Assembly (NCBI GenBank): GCA_902537235.1
Contig: CACBAO010000010.1
Span: 1 to 52,769 of the forward strand
Source: an uncultured Alphaproteobacteria bacterium
GTDB taxonomy: Bacteria; Pseudomonadota; Alphaproteobacteria; Rhodobacterales; Rhodobacteraceae
Direction of reading: 5' to 3'
Length of the DNA: 52,769 nt
Shown here: positions 25,356-34,589 of the stretch, one piece after another
Numbering within the stretch: the first letter of the stretch is position 1
Layout: each line of letters starts with the position of its first letter
The notes under the pieces: model-generated
What the model was told of the DNA's origin: nothing
The model's database searches: none
What the model saw: the letters and a program-made list of their open reading frames with translations, nothing else
Program-made: the position numbers and the translations under genes

Positions 25356-26594
25356 TTAATTAATAATTCTTCCAGAACACGAACTAAATCCTATTTTAAA
25401 CTTTTCAGCAGATGCAGTTCCGTTCAAAACAACAGTATCGTTATCTTGTAGGAAATCACGTTTTTCCCCAGAGCTCAAAGCTATTTTTTCTCTTCCTCCC
25501 CACGATAACTCTAGCATGCAACCAAAACTTCCTTTTTCCATCCCTGATATTGTTCCTGAACCCATCAAGTCTCCGGTCGAGATACCACATCCAGCTGATG
25601 CATGGTGTATAACTTGCTGAACTGGTGAATAATAAAGCTCTTTTGCATTGGTTTCTACTATATCAGTTTTCGTACCACCATCCTCAATTAAAGTTACTTT
25701 TAGGTCTATATCGAAGACAAACGCTTTATCGTCTTCAAAATGTGGGAGCAGTTGAAAGTCCCTCTCTGGAGGAGTTCTCTTAAATGGCTCAAGAGCTTCT
25801 GGAGAAACTACCCAGGGGCTAATACTTGTTGCAAATGACTTTGAAAGGAATGGGCCTAATGGTTGATATTCCCACGCCTGTATGTCCCTCGCAGACCAAT
25901 CGTTGAGTAAAACATAGCCAAAAATTAAATTTTCAGCTCCCTCAAAATCTAATGTTTCACCTATTGGCAAACTTCCACCAATCACAGTTCCCATCTCAAG
26001 TTCAAAGTCAAGCTTCTTAGTTGGTTCAAATTTTAAAGTACCATTAGTTTGATCATAAATTTGTCCAGTTGGCCTTCGAATATCACCATCAGATATCGCT
26101 ATAGATGAAGCACGTCCATTATAGGCAACAGGTAAAGTATACCAATTTTTTGACAATTCAGCATTTTCCCCTCTTATAATTTTACTTGCATTGAGCGCAT
26201 GATTTTTACAGGAGTAAAAGTCAGTATATTCTGAAATTTCAAACGCTTTACTGTTGTAACAATTGTTCAAAGGTAAAAGGCATCTCTGAACTTCACTGAT
26301 TTTTTTTGAGTTTTCTGCTAATAAATCCTGCAAAATTTTACGGATCTCTTTGCGAAAACTTGACCCCTTTGACATAAAGGTGTTCAACAAAACGTGTTTA
26401 AATCCGAGGTCGGGTATAAGATCTAGTTCCTCTGCGTAAGTGAGATTAAGAACCTGATCGCCAATTGCCGTAGCAGAAAAACACTTTTGTTTGCTTTTTT
26501 CGAAACAGACACCAAAAGGAAGATTATTTAAAGGAAATTCACAATCTCTATTATTCGCTGCCTCAACGAATGACTTAATTAAATCGAGCGACAC
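25356..26594 (-). CDS. fahA: Fumarylacetoacetase
   Basis: A 412-residue enzyme hydrolysing fumarylacetoacetate to fumarate and acetoacetate, the last step of homogentisate catabolism. Length matches the family (about 420). The active site is visible: YTDFYSCKNHA with metal Asp and catalytic His, FELEMGTVIGG with the two metal Glu, and LLNDWSARDIQAWEYQPLG with Asp and the substrate-pocket residues, followed by FLSKSFATSISPWV with the Lys. The start is GTG, and its first base is the last base of the hmgA TAG (TAGTG), indicating coupled translation. Confidence 0.96.
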   Translation of the reverse strand: MSLDLIKSFVEAANNRDCEFPLNNLPFGVCFEKSKQKCFSATAIGDQVLNLTYAEELDLIPDLGFKHVLLNTFMSKGSSFRKEIRKILQDLLAENSKKISEVQRCLLPLNNCYNSKAFEISEYTDFYSCKNHALNASKIIRGENAELSKNWYTLPVAYNGRASSIAISDGDIRRPTGQIYDQTNGTLKFEPTKKLDFELEMGTVIGGSLPIGETLDFEGAENLIFGYVLLNDWSARDIQAWEYQPLGPFLSKSFATSISPWVVSPEALEPFKRTPPERDFQLLPHFEDDKAFVFDIDLKVTLIEDGGTKTDIVETNAKELYYSPVQQVIHHASAGCGISTGDLMGSGTISGMEKGSFGCMLELSWGGREKIALSSGEKRDFLQDNDTVVLNGTASAEKFKIGFSSCSGRIIN

Positions 26595-27952
26595 TACCAG
26601 TTGCCTTCTGGAGTTCCATTAAACTTTTTCTCAAGTCCAGCCCAGCATTCTGCATAGTCATCCTGCAGTGGTGCTTCTTTTGCGGCGAATTCAGTAAGAT
26701 GTTGAGGAAACCGTGACTCGAACATGAAAGTCATAGTATTTTCCAATTTTTGAGGTTTTAAATCAGTGTTTGAAGCCCCTTCAAAAGCATCTTTATCTGG
26801 ACCATGAGGTAGCATCATATTATGAAGACTTATACCTCCAGGTATAAACCCAGTAGGTTTTGCATCATATTTACCTACAATATTTCCCATCAATTCGGAC
26901 ATAACATTTTTATGATACCAAGGCGGTCTAAACGTTTTTTCTGCAACATTCCATCTGTCTCTAAATAAAATAAAGTCTATGTTCGCTGTTCCTTCAATTC
27001 CTGAAGGAGATGTTAAAACCGTATAAATAGATGGGTCGGGATGGTCGAATAATACCGCACTTACAGGGGAGAAATTCCTAAGATCATATTTCCATGGTGC
27101 ATAATTTCCGTGCCAGGCAACAATATCCAAAGGTGACCTCTCTATACGACATGAGTGAAATGACCCGCACCATTTTACCAATAGATTGCCCTCTTTTTCT
27201 TTATCTTCAAAATAAGCATGTGGAACCTTAAAATCTCTAGAGTTTGCAAGACAGTTAGCCCCTATAGGGCCTCGGTTAGGGAGGATAAACTTTTGACCAT
27301 AGTTTTCGCAAACAAAACCACGGCATATCTCATCTTGAAGTAAGACTGAGAAAACAAGTCCGCGTGGGATAAGCGCCACTTCACCTGGTGCAATGTCAAT
27401 TAACCCAAGCTCCGTTTTAAATACTAAATTGCCTAATTGTGGAACAACTAATAACTCACTATCCGCTGAATAAAAATAATCTTTATCCATTGATTTATCA
27501 GCAACATAGACATGTGATGCCATTCCCGTTTGCATACCGACATCACCCGTAGTTGTAATAGTACGTATTCCGGTAATAAAAGTATTTCCCGTTTTAGTAA
27601 TAGGAATCGGATCCCATCGATACTGACCAAGACTTATAACCTCGTCATTTATATTGGGCGCACTTTTCCAATATGGTAGACTAATTTTTTCTAACTTATG
27701 AAGATGCTTTACCGAAGGGTGTATCCTGTAACACCATGTTCTCTCATTTCGAGCACGAGGTGCTGTAAAAGGTGTGCCTGATAATTGTTCAGCGTACAAA
27801 CCATAAGCACACTTTTGTGGACTATTCATACCTTGTGGTAATGCACCGGCAAGAGCCTCGGTTTCAAAGTCATTACCAAAGCCTGGCATATATTTAAATT
27901 TTAAATTAGTCTTTGGTGTTTTACTTTTAGATTTTACACTACCGTCTGGCAT
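26594..27952 (-). CDS. hmgA: Homogentisate 1,2-dioxygenase
   Basis: A 452-residue non-haem iron ring-cleaving dioxygenase that converts homogentisate to maleylacetoacetate. Recognisable family blocks are [79 protein letters not shown] and [15 protein letters not shown] with iron-ligand histidines. Length is normal. It is the first gene of the minus-strand operon hmgA–fahA–MBL–hydroxylase–DUF2783; no maleylacetoacetate isomerase or 4-hydroxyphenylpyruvate dioxygenase gene is present in the window. Confidence 0.97.
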   Translation of the reverse strand: MPDGSVKSKSKTPKTNLKFKYMPGFGNDFETEALAGALPQGMNSPQKCAYGLYAEQLSGTPFTAPRARNERTWCYRIHPSVKHLHKLEKISLPYWKSAPNINDEVISLGQYRWDPIPITKTGNTFITGIRTITTTGDVGMQTGMASHVYVADKSMDKDYFYSADSELLVVPQLGNLVFKTELGLIDIAPGEVALIPRGLVFSVLLQDEICRGFVCENYGQKFILPNRGPIGANCLANSRDFKVPHAYFEDKEKEGNLLVKWCGSFHSCRIERSPLDIVAWHGNYAPWKYDLRNFSPVSAVLFDHPDPSIYTVLTSPSGIEGTANIDFILFRDRWNVAEKTFRPPWYHKNVMSELMGNIVGKYDAKPTGFIPGGISLHNMMLPHGPDKDAFEGASNTDLKPQKLENTMTFMFESRFPQHLTEFAAKEAPLQDDYAECWAGLEKKFNGTPEGNW

Positions 27953-28030
27953 TATTGGTCTCGATCTGATATTTTATCTCAGTAACATATTACTTAACCA
28001 TAACATGACTCTTTAAAAATATAAAATATT
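27953..28030. promoter_or_regulatory. Divergent promoter region of hmgA and the NTF2-like gene
   Basis: This 78-base AT-rich gap separates two divergent genes and must hold at least the hmgA operon promoter. No convincing -35/-10 pair or inverted repeat was identified by eye, so the call rests on gene orientation only. Confidence 0.45.
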
Positions 28031-28447
28031 ATGCATTCATACCACCCAACAATTGAAAAATTTTTTATCGCTATAAAATCAAATAATGTGGATGTTCTTG
28101 AAACTATTTTTGATGAAAATATACTCTTCAAGCCGCCAACCTACTGGAAGGAATGGCAAGGAAAAGAAATTGTAGCGAGGATACTAAGCCACGTAGGTTC
28201 AGTATTCAAAAATTTAGAATATAAGCGCATATTGTGTAATGACTCAGACTATTTTTTAGAGTTTAGTTGCAAAATTGGTGATCTTGATGCAACTGGGGTG
28301 GATATGATTACTCTAAATAAACGAGGCTTAATTGAAAAATTTGAGGTTGTAATGAGACCATATAAGTCTGTGGGAGAATTAAGAAGATTTATGAATCTTC
28401 TTACATCCAATGATCCATTTTTCAAAAGCTTACAAGTAAAAAAATAG
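28031..28447 (+). CDS. NTF2-like (SnoaL-type) fold protein
   Basis: A 138-residue protein with the cone-shaped NTF2-like pattern: an N-terminal helix pair (HPTIEKFFIAIKSNNVDVLETIF), then FDENILFKPP, a WQGKEIVARIL helix, and sheet segments ending VDMITLNKRGLIEKFEVVMRP, typical of SnoaL-like proteins. It is divergent from hmgA. Such proteins may be isomerases, cyclases or only binding proteins. No catalytic pair is certain, so the function is unknown. Confidence 0.75.
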   Translation: MHSYHPTIEKFFIAIKSNNVDVLETIFDENILFKPPTYWKEWQGKEIVARILSHVGSVFKNLEYKRILCNDSDYFLEFSCKIGDLDATGVDMITLNKRGLIEKFEVVMRPYKSVGELRRFMNLLTSNDPFFKSLQVKK

Positions 28448-28453
28448 TAAGTT

Positions 28454-28696
28454 TTAGATAACTTTTTTCTTTGTATCTAATTGCATTTTCTGTGCGAGGT
28501 GACTTACCAAAACTGAGCGCATGGAAACTGCTCTGTCTCTATTGGTAAAGGAATATTCTCTAACATCATCTCCTGCCACTCTCAAAGAGAATACATAAAA
28601 AGCGCCTGCTTTGGTAATTGGCGACGCAGATCCCTCTGAAATTCTTTGCAGATCAACTTTTTTACCAAGGTTCGTCTCAATAATATTATTGCTCAT
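28454..28696 (-). CDS. Hypothetical protein, about 80 residues
   Basis: An 80-residue soluble, basic-tailed protein beginning MSNNIIETNLGKKVDLQR and containing FYVFSLRVAGDDVREYSF and a KK-rich end. No family is recognised. The start at 28696 is chosen because GGAGA lies about 8 bases upstream; a longer frame from 28792 has no such site and a poor leader. A near-perfect palindrome 42 bases upstream suggests it is regulated. It converges on the NTF2-like gene with only 6 bases between them. Confidence 0.6.
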   Translation of the reverse strand: MSNNIIETNLGKKVDLQRISEGSASPITKAGAFYVFSLRVAGDDVREYSFTNRDRAVSMRSVLVSHLAQKMQLDTKKKVI

Positions 28697-28737
28697 GTAA
28701 TGTTCTCCATAATTTGTGAATACATAGTAACATACTA

Positions 28738-28750
28738 TTACGTAGCGTAA
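28738..28750. promoter_or_regulatory. Inverted repeat TTACG-N3-CGTAA, candidate operator
   Basis: A perfect 5-base inverted repeat with a 3-base spacer lies 42–54 bases upstream of the 80-residue hypothetical gene on the minus strand, in typical operator or promoter position. A related ACGT/CGTAAA word occurs at 39021–39035, upstream of the ABC-transporter binding-protein gene. Whether one regulator binds both is speculation; ACGT-containing repeats of this kind are known for MerR-type regulators of acyl-CoA catabolism such as LiuR. Confidence 0.3.
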
Positions 28751-28805
28751 AGCAAATTTATATAAAAAATTGGGAAGAACATAAAATTTCAAAAATGTAA
28801 GATTG

Positions 28806-28868
28806 ATGGGAAAAGAACCGCGCCCGCAGTCCCCCCACGGACGCAGCCGACCTATCCAGAGGATGTAA
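28806..28868. other. GC-rich island in the AT-rich gap 28697–29175
   Basis: A short, sharply GC-rich block interrupts about 480 bases of otherwise AT-rich sequence with no recognised gene. On the minus strand CTGCGTCC can pair with GGAC(T)GCGG around a G-rich loop, giving an 8-base-pair stem with one bulge. On the plus strand the block is also a 20-codon ORF (ATG 28806 to TAA 28866) rich in Arg and Pro. It may be a structured RNA, a tiny gene or a fragment of foreign DNA. The rest of the gap, 28869–29175, shows nothing beyond AT-rich probable promoter sequence for the CoA ligase. Confidence 0.35.
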
Positions 28869-29175
28869 TCTGAATAAAGGTAAAGTCAGTATATAGTGAA
28901 TGAAGTGAAAAACAATCTTTAATTACAGAAAAATGCTTAAAAATCAGGTACTTAGTGTAATAAAATATTTACATTATGTAATTTTTTAATTACATTCTGA
29001 GAATTAATTTAATAGTATTTTTCAAACAGTTGAATTATTACGCCAAAAATTCTTGATGGGCCAAAACATAATAATTTCAACTACAATTAATAATAGACAG
29101 ATCAGAAATAACTAATAATAATCATTCATATAAATATCTTTACAAAATATATAAAACTGTATTGGGAGCTCAAAA

Positions 29176-30807
29176 ATGCATGGAATGATGATGAATCGGC
29201 CTTTAAGAATTGCCGACATAATAACACTAGCCGAAAAAATTCATCCAAATGAACAAATAATTTCCAAAACGCTCCAGGGAACCCTCCATACCACCAATTA
29301 TGCAGAGATAGCGCTTAGATCCAGGCAAATGTCTAAAGCCCTTATATCATTGGGCGTAAAAATGGGTGATAGAATTGCTACATTAGCCTGGAATGGCTTT
29401 AGACATTTAGAATTGTATTTCGCTATTTCAGGGATTGGTGCTATTTGTCATACTATTAACCCCCGCCTCTCAAGCGAACAAATGACTTATGTAGTTAATC
29501 ACGCAGAGGATAAACTAATTTTCCTAGATCTAACATTTATTCCAATAATTGAGGCGCATTTGGATAAATTTCCATCCTCAACTAAATATGTTTTGATGGC
29601 TGATAAAGAGCATATGCCTGAATGTAAGATACCGAATGTTATTTGCTATGAAGACCTAATTGAAAAAGAAAGTTCAGATTTTGAATGGCCTGAATTTGAT
29701 GAAAACACCGCGTCAGGCCTTTGTTACACATCTGGCACTACCGGTAACCCGAAAGGCGTACTATATTCCCATAGGTCAACTGTTTTACATGCTTTAATCC
29801 AGTGCTTTTACAACGCAGGTTCTTTTTCACCAAAAAAGAAAATCTTACCAATAGTACCTCTTTTCCACGCAAATGCTTGGGGAATACCTTACAGCGCGCC
29901 AATAAGTGGTACGTCGCTTGTTTTCCCAGGCGCCAACCTCGATGGGAAAAGCGTCTACGATTTGCTGGAAAAGTACTCTGTTAATTCGGCTTGGGGTGTT
30001 CCAACAGTTTGGATGGGTTTACTTGAGGAAATTTCGCAACGAGGGGGAAAAAAGCCAGATGGATTGGAAGAAATGCTTGTTGGTGGTTCAGCTGCTGCCA
30101 AATCGCTCATTGAAGCTTTCGAAAATATGGGCGTTAGAGTAATCCACGCATGGGGTATGACAGAAACAAGCCCATTGGGTACGTCTGGTCGTCTTATATC
30201 ACCGTTCTCCGATTTGCCCATTGAAGAGCAAAGGCATCTTCAGACCTCCCAAGGAAGAAAGATTTTTATGGTTGACCTAAAAATTGTGGACGATGATGGC
30301 AAAAGATTACCAGAGGATGGAAAAAGCATAGGAAATCTTTATATCCGCGGTAATACCATTGCAGGAGGTTATTACAACAACGAGGAGGCAAGCAAAGCAG
30401 CAATTGATGATGAAGGGTATTTTGGAACAGGCGATGTTGCATCAATTGATGAACAGGGCTTTTTAAGATTAACTGACCGCGCAAAAGACTTAATCAAATC
30501 AGGTGGAGAGTGGATTAGTTCAATTGATCTAGAAAATAGAGCTATGTCTCATCCTGATGTAGAAAACTGTGCAGTGATTGCAATTCCTCATGAAAAATGG
30601 GATGAACGTCCATTATTAGTTGTTGTACCAGTTGAGGGCAAGAAACCTTCAAAAGAAGAATTGATAAAACATTTGGAAGGACATTTTGCAAAATGGCAAA
30701 TGCCCGATGATGTTGTTTATGAAGATGATCTACCTCTTACCGCTACTGGTAAAGTATCAAAGCTCACTTTGAGACAAAAATATGAAAATTATACTCTAGC
30801 CTCTTAG
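29176..30807 (+). CDS. Acyl-CoA ligase, DmdB/medium-chain FadD-like
   Basis: A 543-residue AMP-forming acyl-CoA synthetase. The N terminus [10 protein letters not shown] and [23 protein letters not shown] and YVVNHAEDK resemble 3-methylmercaptopropionyl-CoA ligase (DmdB) and related medium-chain ligases. The phosphate loop is [16 protein letters not shown], the aromatic motif is GWGMTE-like ([10 protein letters not shown]), the hinge is [21 protein letters not shown], and the C-terminal catalytic Lys is in ATGKVSKL. It activates a carboxylic acid to its CoA ester. The amidase follows by 9 bases, suggesting that one unit releases an acid and activates it. Confidence 0.88.
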   Translation: MHGMMMNRPLRIADIITLAEKIHPNEQIISKTLQGTLHTTNYAEIALRSRQMSKALISLGVKMGDRIATLAWNGFRHLELYFAISGIGAICHTINPRLSSEQMTYVVNHAEDKLIFLDLTFIPIIEAHLDKFPSSTKYVLMADKEHMPECKIPNVICYEDLIEKESSDFEWPEFDENTASGLCYTSGTTGNPKGVLYSHRSTVLHALIQCFYNAGSFSPKKKILPIVPLFHANAWGIPYSAPISGTSLVFPGANLDGKSVYDLLEKYSVNSAWGVPTVWMGLLEEISQRGGKKPDGLEEMLVGGSAAAKSLIEAFENMGVRVIHAWGMTETSPLGTSGRLISPFSDLPIEEQRHLQTSQGRKIFMVDLKIVDDDGKRLPEDGKSIGNLYIRGNTIAGGYYNNEEASKAAIDDEGYFGTGDVASIDEQGFLRLTDRAKDLIKSGGEWISSIDLENRAMSHPDVENCAVIAIPHEKWDERPLLVVVPVEGKKPSKEELIKHLEGHFAKWQMPDDVVYEDDLPLTATGKVSKLTLRQKYENYTLAS

Positions 30808-30816
30808 AAACTATTT

Positions 30817-32232
30817 ATGCCCAAGAATGACTATTGGAAACTCAGTGCTCATGAAAGCGCTAAGCTTATAAAGAATGGAAGCATATTAGCGGAAGATCTT
30901 GTTTCAAGCTGTATTGAGAGAACAAAAGAAACGAATAACAAAATCAATGCAATAGTTGATGACTTAAGTGTTCCCGCACTAGAGAGGGCACGTGAACTTG
31001 ATAAACATGCAAAAAAAGGTGCATTCAAAGGGCCACTACACGGTGTCCCTATTACAATTAAAGAAAATATTGACCAGAAAGGGTATGCGACTCCTAATGG
31101 GCTAGAGGGGCTTAAAGACTTAATTGCACCCGGCAATGCTCCGGTGGTTGATAATTTAGAAAAAGATGGTGCAATTGTAATCGGGAGAACAAATACGCCT
31201 GAGTTTTCTATGAGAGGAACGACAGACAATGTAATTCACGGAAGAACCTATAACCCATGGAATGATTGGGCAAGTCCAGGAGGCTCATCAGGGGGAGCAT
31301 CAGCAGCTGTTATGAGTGGCATGGGAAGTTTAGCCCATGGAAATGATATTGCAGGCTCATTAAGAATTCCTTCGACGGCAACTGGTGCCTGTACTGTTAA
31401 GCCAGGGTTGGGGCGCGTTCCTGCCTATAATCCTAGCCAAACGCAAGAGAGAGGGCTTATCGCTCAGCTAATGTCTGTGCAAGGAGTGATAGCAAGGGAA
31501 ATAAAAGACGTCCGTTTAGGTATGCAGTCGCTAATCAATTATGATCCTCGCGATCCTTGGATGGTAGATATGCCTTTCCAAAGCAAGGAAATAAGGGCCC
31601 CAATAAAAGTTGGCTTTACAAAGGAAACATTCGGCGAACCTCTGCATCCGGCAATTAATAAAGCTCTAGAAAATGCAATTGATGCATTAAAGGATGCTGG
31701 TTATATTCTTGAAGAAATTGAGTTACCCGAATTTGAAGATGCAGCAAACTTTTCTGCTAAAACTCTTTTTGGAGAGATAAAAGCTCTGCATGAAAAAGAT
31801 TACAAAAACCTAGGAAGTGAAAATTTTAACTTAGTAGCTGAAAATTATTTTAAAATAATCTCTCCGTTTGAGGGAGAAGATTTACTACTTGGGATGGCAA
31901 AAAGGTCATATTTCTTCCGAGAGTGGAATCTCTTTTTTAGAAAATACCCACTCGTCCTAACACCTTTTCTTCTCTACCCAACCTACGAATGGAATCGAGA
32001 TACTCAGGGGATTGAAGGCACTAAGGAGGTTCTTGCAGGGATGTTTTATGCACATACAATGAACTACATGGGAATTCCTGCGGGAGTTGTAAGTGCGAAC
32101 TACAATGACGGACTTCCTGTAGGTGTTCAAATAATTTCTACCAGGTTTCGTGAAGATATTATTTTGAATGCTTGTGAAGAAATAGAAAAAAGAGTAGGAA
32201 ATATGGCAGAAAAATTATTTGAAAGGGGTTAA
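30817..32232 (+). CDS. Amidase-signature family hydrolase
   Basis: A 471-residue amidase-signature enzyme with all three members of the Ser–cisSer–Lys triad: Lys in PITIKENID, cis-Ser in SPGGSSGGASAAV, and nucleophile Ser in NDIAGSLRIPS. The last motif reads AGS where most members have GGS. Length is normal. It hydrolyses an amide C–N bond; the substrate is not readable. It is 9 bases after the CoA ligase, which could activate the acid released, and converges with the thioesterase gene. Confidence 0.92.
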   Translation: MPKNDYWKLSAHESAKLIKNGSILAEDLVSSCIERTKETNNKINAIVDDLSVPALERARELDKHAKKGAFKGPLHGVPITIKENIDQKGYATPNGLEGLKDLIAPGNAPVVDNLEKDGAIVIGRTNTPEFSMRGTTDNVIHGRTYNPWNDWASPGGSSGGASAAVMSGMGSLAHGNDIAGSLRIPSTATGACTVKPGLGRVPAYNPSQTQERGLIAQLMSVQGVIAREIKDVRLGMQSLINYDPRDPWMVDMPFQSKEIRAPIKVGFTKETFGEPLHPAINKALENAIDALKDAGYILEEIELPEFEDAANFSAKTLFGEIKALHEKDYKNLGSENFNLVAENYFKIISPFEGEDLLLGMAKRSYFFREWNLFFRKYPLVLTPFLLYPTYEWNRDTQGIEGTKEVLAGMFYAHTMNYMGIPAGVVSANYNDGLPVGVQIISTRFREDIILNACEEIEKRVGNMAEKLFERG

Positions 32233-32239
32233 AAGCAGC

Positions 32240-32650
32240 TTAACTTTTATTTTTTTCCCGATTATATAATTTGAAAATACTTCTGCCAGAAGCAATAAGT
32301 TTCTTATCTTCATCAAATATTTCTGCTGTACAATAAGCAATTGACTTACCCTTCTTTGTAACTTTTCCTTTTGCTACAAGAATTCTTGATGACGGTGGCG
32401 CAATATAATCAACGGACAAATTTAAAGTGACTGAGTCTACCTCTCTACCCGAACTATCGGGAAAGCTTGCCGCCGTTCCCATAGCTATGTCTAATAACGT
32501 TGCATGAACCCCCCCATGCGGAATTCCGTATAAATTAAAATGATGCTCTTTAAGCTCCAATTGCAGTACTGACTTGCCTCCTCCTAATTTCAACACCTCA
32601 ATACCGACAAAATGTTGAAAGGGATTGTTACGAAGTTTTTTTACATTCAT
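32240..32650 (-). CDS. PaaI-type hotdog-fold thioesterase
   Basis: A 136-residue single hotdog-domain protein with GIPHGGVHATLLDIAMGTAAS, the family motif in which the Gly-rich turn and Asp line the active site. It hydrolyses aryl- or acyl-CoA thioesters and often recovers CoA from dead-end intermediates. It is a single-gene transcript converging with the amidase (7 bases apart) and divergent from the serine hydrolase. Confidence 0.88.
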   Translation of the reverse strand: MNVKKLRNNPFQHFVGIEVLKLGGGKSVLQLELKEHHFNLYGIPHGGVHATLLDIAMGTAASFPDSSGREVDSVTLNLSVDYIAPPSSRILVAKGKVTKKGKSIAYCTAEIFDEDKKLIASGRSIFKLYNREKNKS

Positions 32651-32723
32651 AATTTTTCTATTTTACTCCAAAATACGGTGTTATTATTTAGTTAAATAAA
32701 AAATAAAGACAAGGAAATATTTA

Positions 32724-33884
32724 GTGGATCAATTTTCTCAAGTGGCAAAAAAATATATAGATAAAGGTCTTATAGCAGGTCTTGAATGGGAAATAAGGCA
32801 TTTCAATAACGTTGTCTCAAAGGATGTACATGGCTATAGTGACATTGAAAATAAAACCATTTTGAAGCCAGGTCAGATATACCGTATATATTCTATGACC
32901 AAACCAATAGTATCCGTCGCAGCAATACGGCTGATAGAAGCTTGTAAACTTAGCCTATACTCAAATATTCAAGATTTCATTCCCTCTTTCAAATATTTAA
33001 AAGTATTGAGATCCGACGGAGAATTAGAAAGGTTAAAAAGACCAATTACCTTAGCTGATCTTCTGACCCATACGGCTGGCCTTTCTTATAATTTTAATAT
33101 GGGTTGTTCAGTGGCTCAGTTTTATCAACAAGAAAATATTTTAAATGATTCAGATATTTCTTTAGAAGAAATGGTAGATAAAATTGCAACTATACCCTTG
33201 GCGTTCCAGCCAGGAGAGGCGTGGAGGTACTCAGTCGCCACAGATGTCATTGGAAGGCTCTTGGAAGTTGTTGAGAATAAAAAACTTAGTGACATTTTGC
33301 GTGAACAAATTTTAGCTCCTTTGGAAATGAAAGATACAGCATTTAGCGTAAGCAAGACAAATGCTACAGAGATAATGCCTATGCATGGTGACCCAGATGC
33401 AAACAAACTGATATCATTTCAACAAGCACCTTTAAAGTTAGTTGATGCTGAAAAAAGCCATCCCTCAAATGGTGAATTTATAAACCTTAGAGGGGGAACA
33501 GGTCTTTTTTCAACAATTGACGATTATCAACTTTTTTGCAATTTCCTTTTAAGCGGCAAAGATAAAAACGGTGCGCCATTAATCTCAAAAACCATGCACG
33601 ACTTTATGTTGACGAATAGAATTTCTGACCATATGCTTCCATTAAGACTGGGGCCAATCGCGCTATCAGGGTACGGATGGAACCTTATCGGTAGAGTGAT
33701 GACTGATAAAGGATTAGCTATGAGTCTTACTGAAAATGGAGAATTTGGTTGGTCCGGTGCAGCGAGTACTTATTTTTGGGTAGATAGAAAAAACCATCTA
33801 ACTGGTATTATCATGACCCAATATATAGGTGGTTTTGTAACGATTGCAGATGATTTCAGGGCAACATCTTACTCATTAATTTAA
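32724..33884 (+). CDS. Class C beta-lactamase-fold serine hydrolase (esterase-like)
   Basis: A 386-residue serine hydrolase. The nucleophile motif SMTK is at residues 57–60, the Tyr motif is in WRYSVATDVIGRLLE, and the third element reads FGWSGAASTYFWVD, all as in EstB-like carboxylesterases. No signal peptide is seen, so it is probably cytoplasmic. The start is GTG 32724 with AAGGAA about 7 bases upstream. It could hydrolyse an ester or lactone in this catabolic region; the substrate is unknown. Confidence 0.9.
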   Translation: MDQFSQVAKKYIDKGLIAGLEWEIRHFNNVVSKDVHGYSDIENKTILKPGQIYRIYSMTKPIVSVAAIRLIEACKLSLYSNIQDFIPSFKYLKVLRSDGELERLKRPITLADLLTHTAGLSYNFNMGCSVAQFYQQENILNDSDISLEEMVDKIATIPLAFQPGEAWRYSVATDVIGRLLEVVENKKLSDILREQILAPLEMKDTAFSVSKTNATEIMPMHGDPDANKLISFQQAPLKLVDAEKSHPSNGEFINLRGGTGLFSTIDDYQLFCNFLLSGKDKNGAPLISKTMHDFMLTNRISDHMLPLRLGPIALSGYGWNLIGRVMTDKGLAMSLTENGEFGWSGAASTYFWVDRKNHLTGIIMTQYIGGFVTIADDFRATSYSLI

Positions 33885-33887
33885 TCA

Positions 33888-34589
33888 TTATACTTCTAGC
33901 CACTCTTTCCTGATATCATCCCTTCTATCCAACTCCTTAGGGGTGCCTTCAAAAACAATTTGACCATGCCCCATAACATAGACACGATGACTAATTTTCA
34001 TAGCAATAGAAAGCTTTTGTTCAACGAGTAATATTGATACGCCTCTGTTACTAATTTCATTCAGCAAATCAGCCACTCGCGTTGTCATTTGAGGACTAAG
34101 ACCTTCAGTAGGCTCGTCTATCATAATTACCTCAGGATCACCCATGAGGGTTCTACACATTGTAAGCATTTGCTGCTCACCTCCTGATAGAAAAGACGCT
34201 TCAACATCAGCACGGTTTTTCAGATTCTCAAAAAGATTGAACATATCGTCTATAGACCATCGAGACTTAGACATATCCTGCCCCGACTTAGTACCAAGCT
34301 CCAAGTTTTGTCTCGTAGTTAGACCTGGGAAAATATCTCTATTTTCTGGCACATATCCAAGACCTGCATTCGCTATTTCAAAGGCTTTTTTGCCTGCTAG
34401 CTCCGTGCCGTTAAACTTTACAGATCCGATTGGTTCAACTTCACCCATGATGGCTTTACACGTTGTTGATCTGCCAACTCCATTTCTTCCGAGCAATGAA
34501 ACAATTTCGCCCTTTTCTATTTTTAAGTTGACGCCTCTAAGGATATGGCTTTTCCCATAATATGCATTTAAATCAGTTACTTCTAACAT
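33888..34589 (-). CDS. livF: HAAT-type ABC transporter ATPase, LivF-like
   Basis: A 233-residue ATPase of branched-chain amino acid-type importers. It has the signature LSGGEQQ, Walker B VIMIDEPTEGLSP and the H-loop-region Q (LLVEQ, typical of LivF). The Walker A reads GRNGVGRST, with Arg in place of the usual phosphate-binding Lys. Its ATG shares one base with the livG stop (TAATG). It works with the LivG subunit to power import through LivH/LivM. Confidence 0.93.
   Translation of the reverse strand: MLEVTDLNAYYGKSHILRGVNLKIEKGEIVSLLGRNGVGRSTTCKAIMGEVEPIGSVKFNGTELAGKKAFEIANAGLGYVPENRDIFPGLTTRQNLELGTKSGQDMSKSRWSIDDMFNLFENLKNRADVEASFLSGGEQQMLTMCRTLMGDPEVIMIDEPTEGLSPQMTTRVADLLNEISNRGVSILLVEQKLSIAMKISHRVYVMGHGQIVFEGTPKELDRRDDIRKEWLEV

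Noticed and set aside
28448-28475. Possible terminator hairpin (AAGTT…AACTTTTTT) between two convergent genes
   Set aside because: The stem is only 5 AT-rich base pairs and lies over a stop codon; too weak to list.
28697-28792. Longer N terminus for the 80-residue hypothetical protein (start at 28792)
   Set aside because: The added 32 residues cover the palindrome and lack a ribosome site, whereas 28696 has GGAGA at a good distance.
28806-28868. tRNA or tmRNA fragment in the GC-rich block
   Set aside because: No acceptor stem, T-loop consensus or CCA end could be found on either strand.
30849-31229. A 126-codon minus-strand ORF
   Set aside because: Antisense to the amidase; no independent support.
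34144-34560. A 138-codon plus-strand ORF
   Set aside because: It is antisense to livF, whose motifs are clear; a codon-bias shadow.
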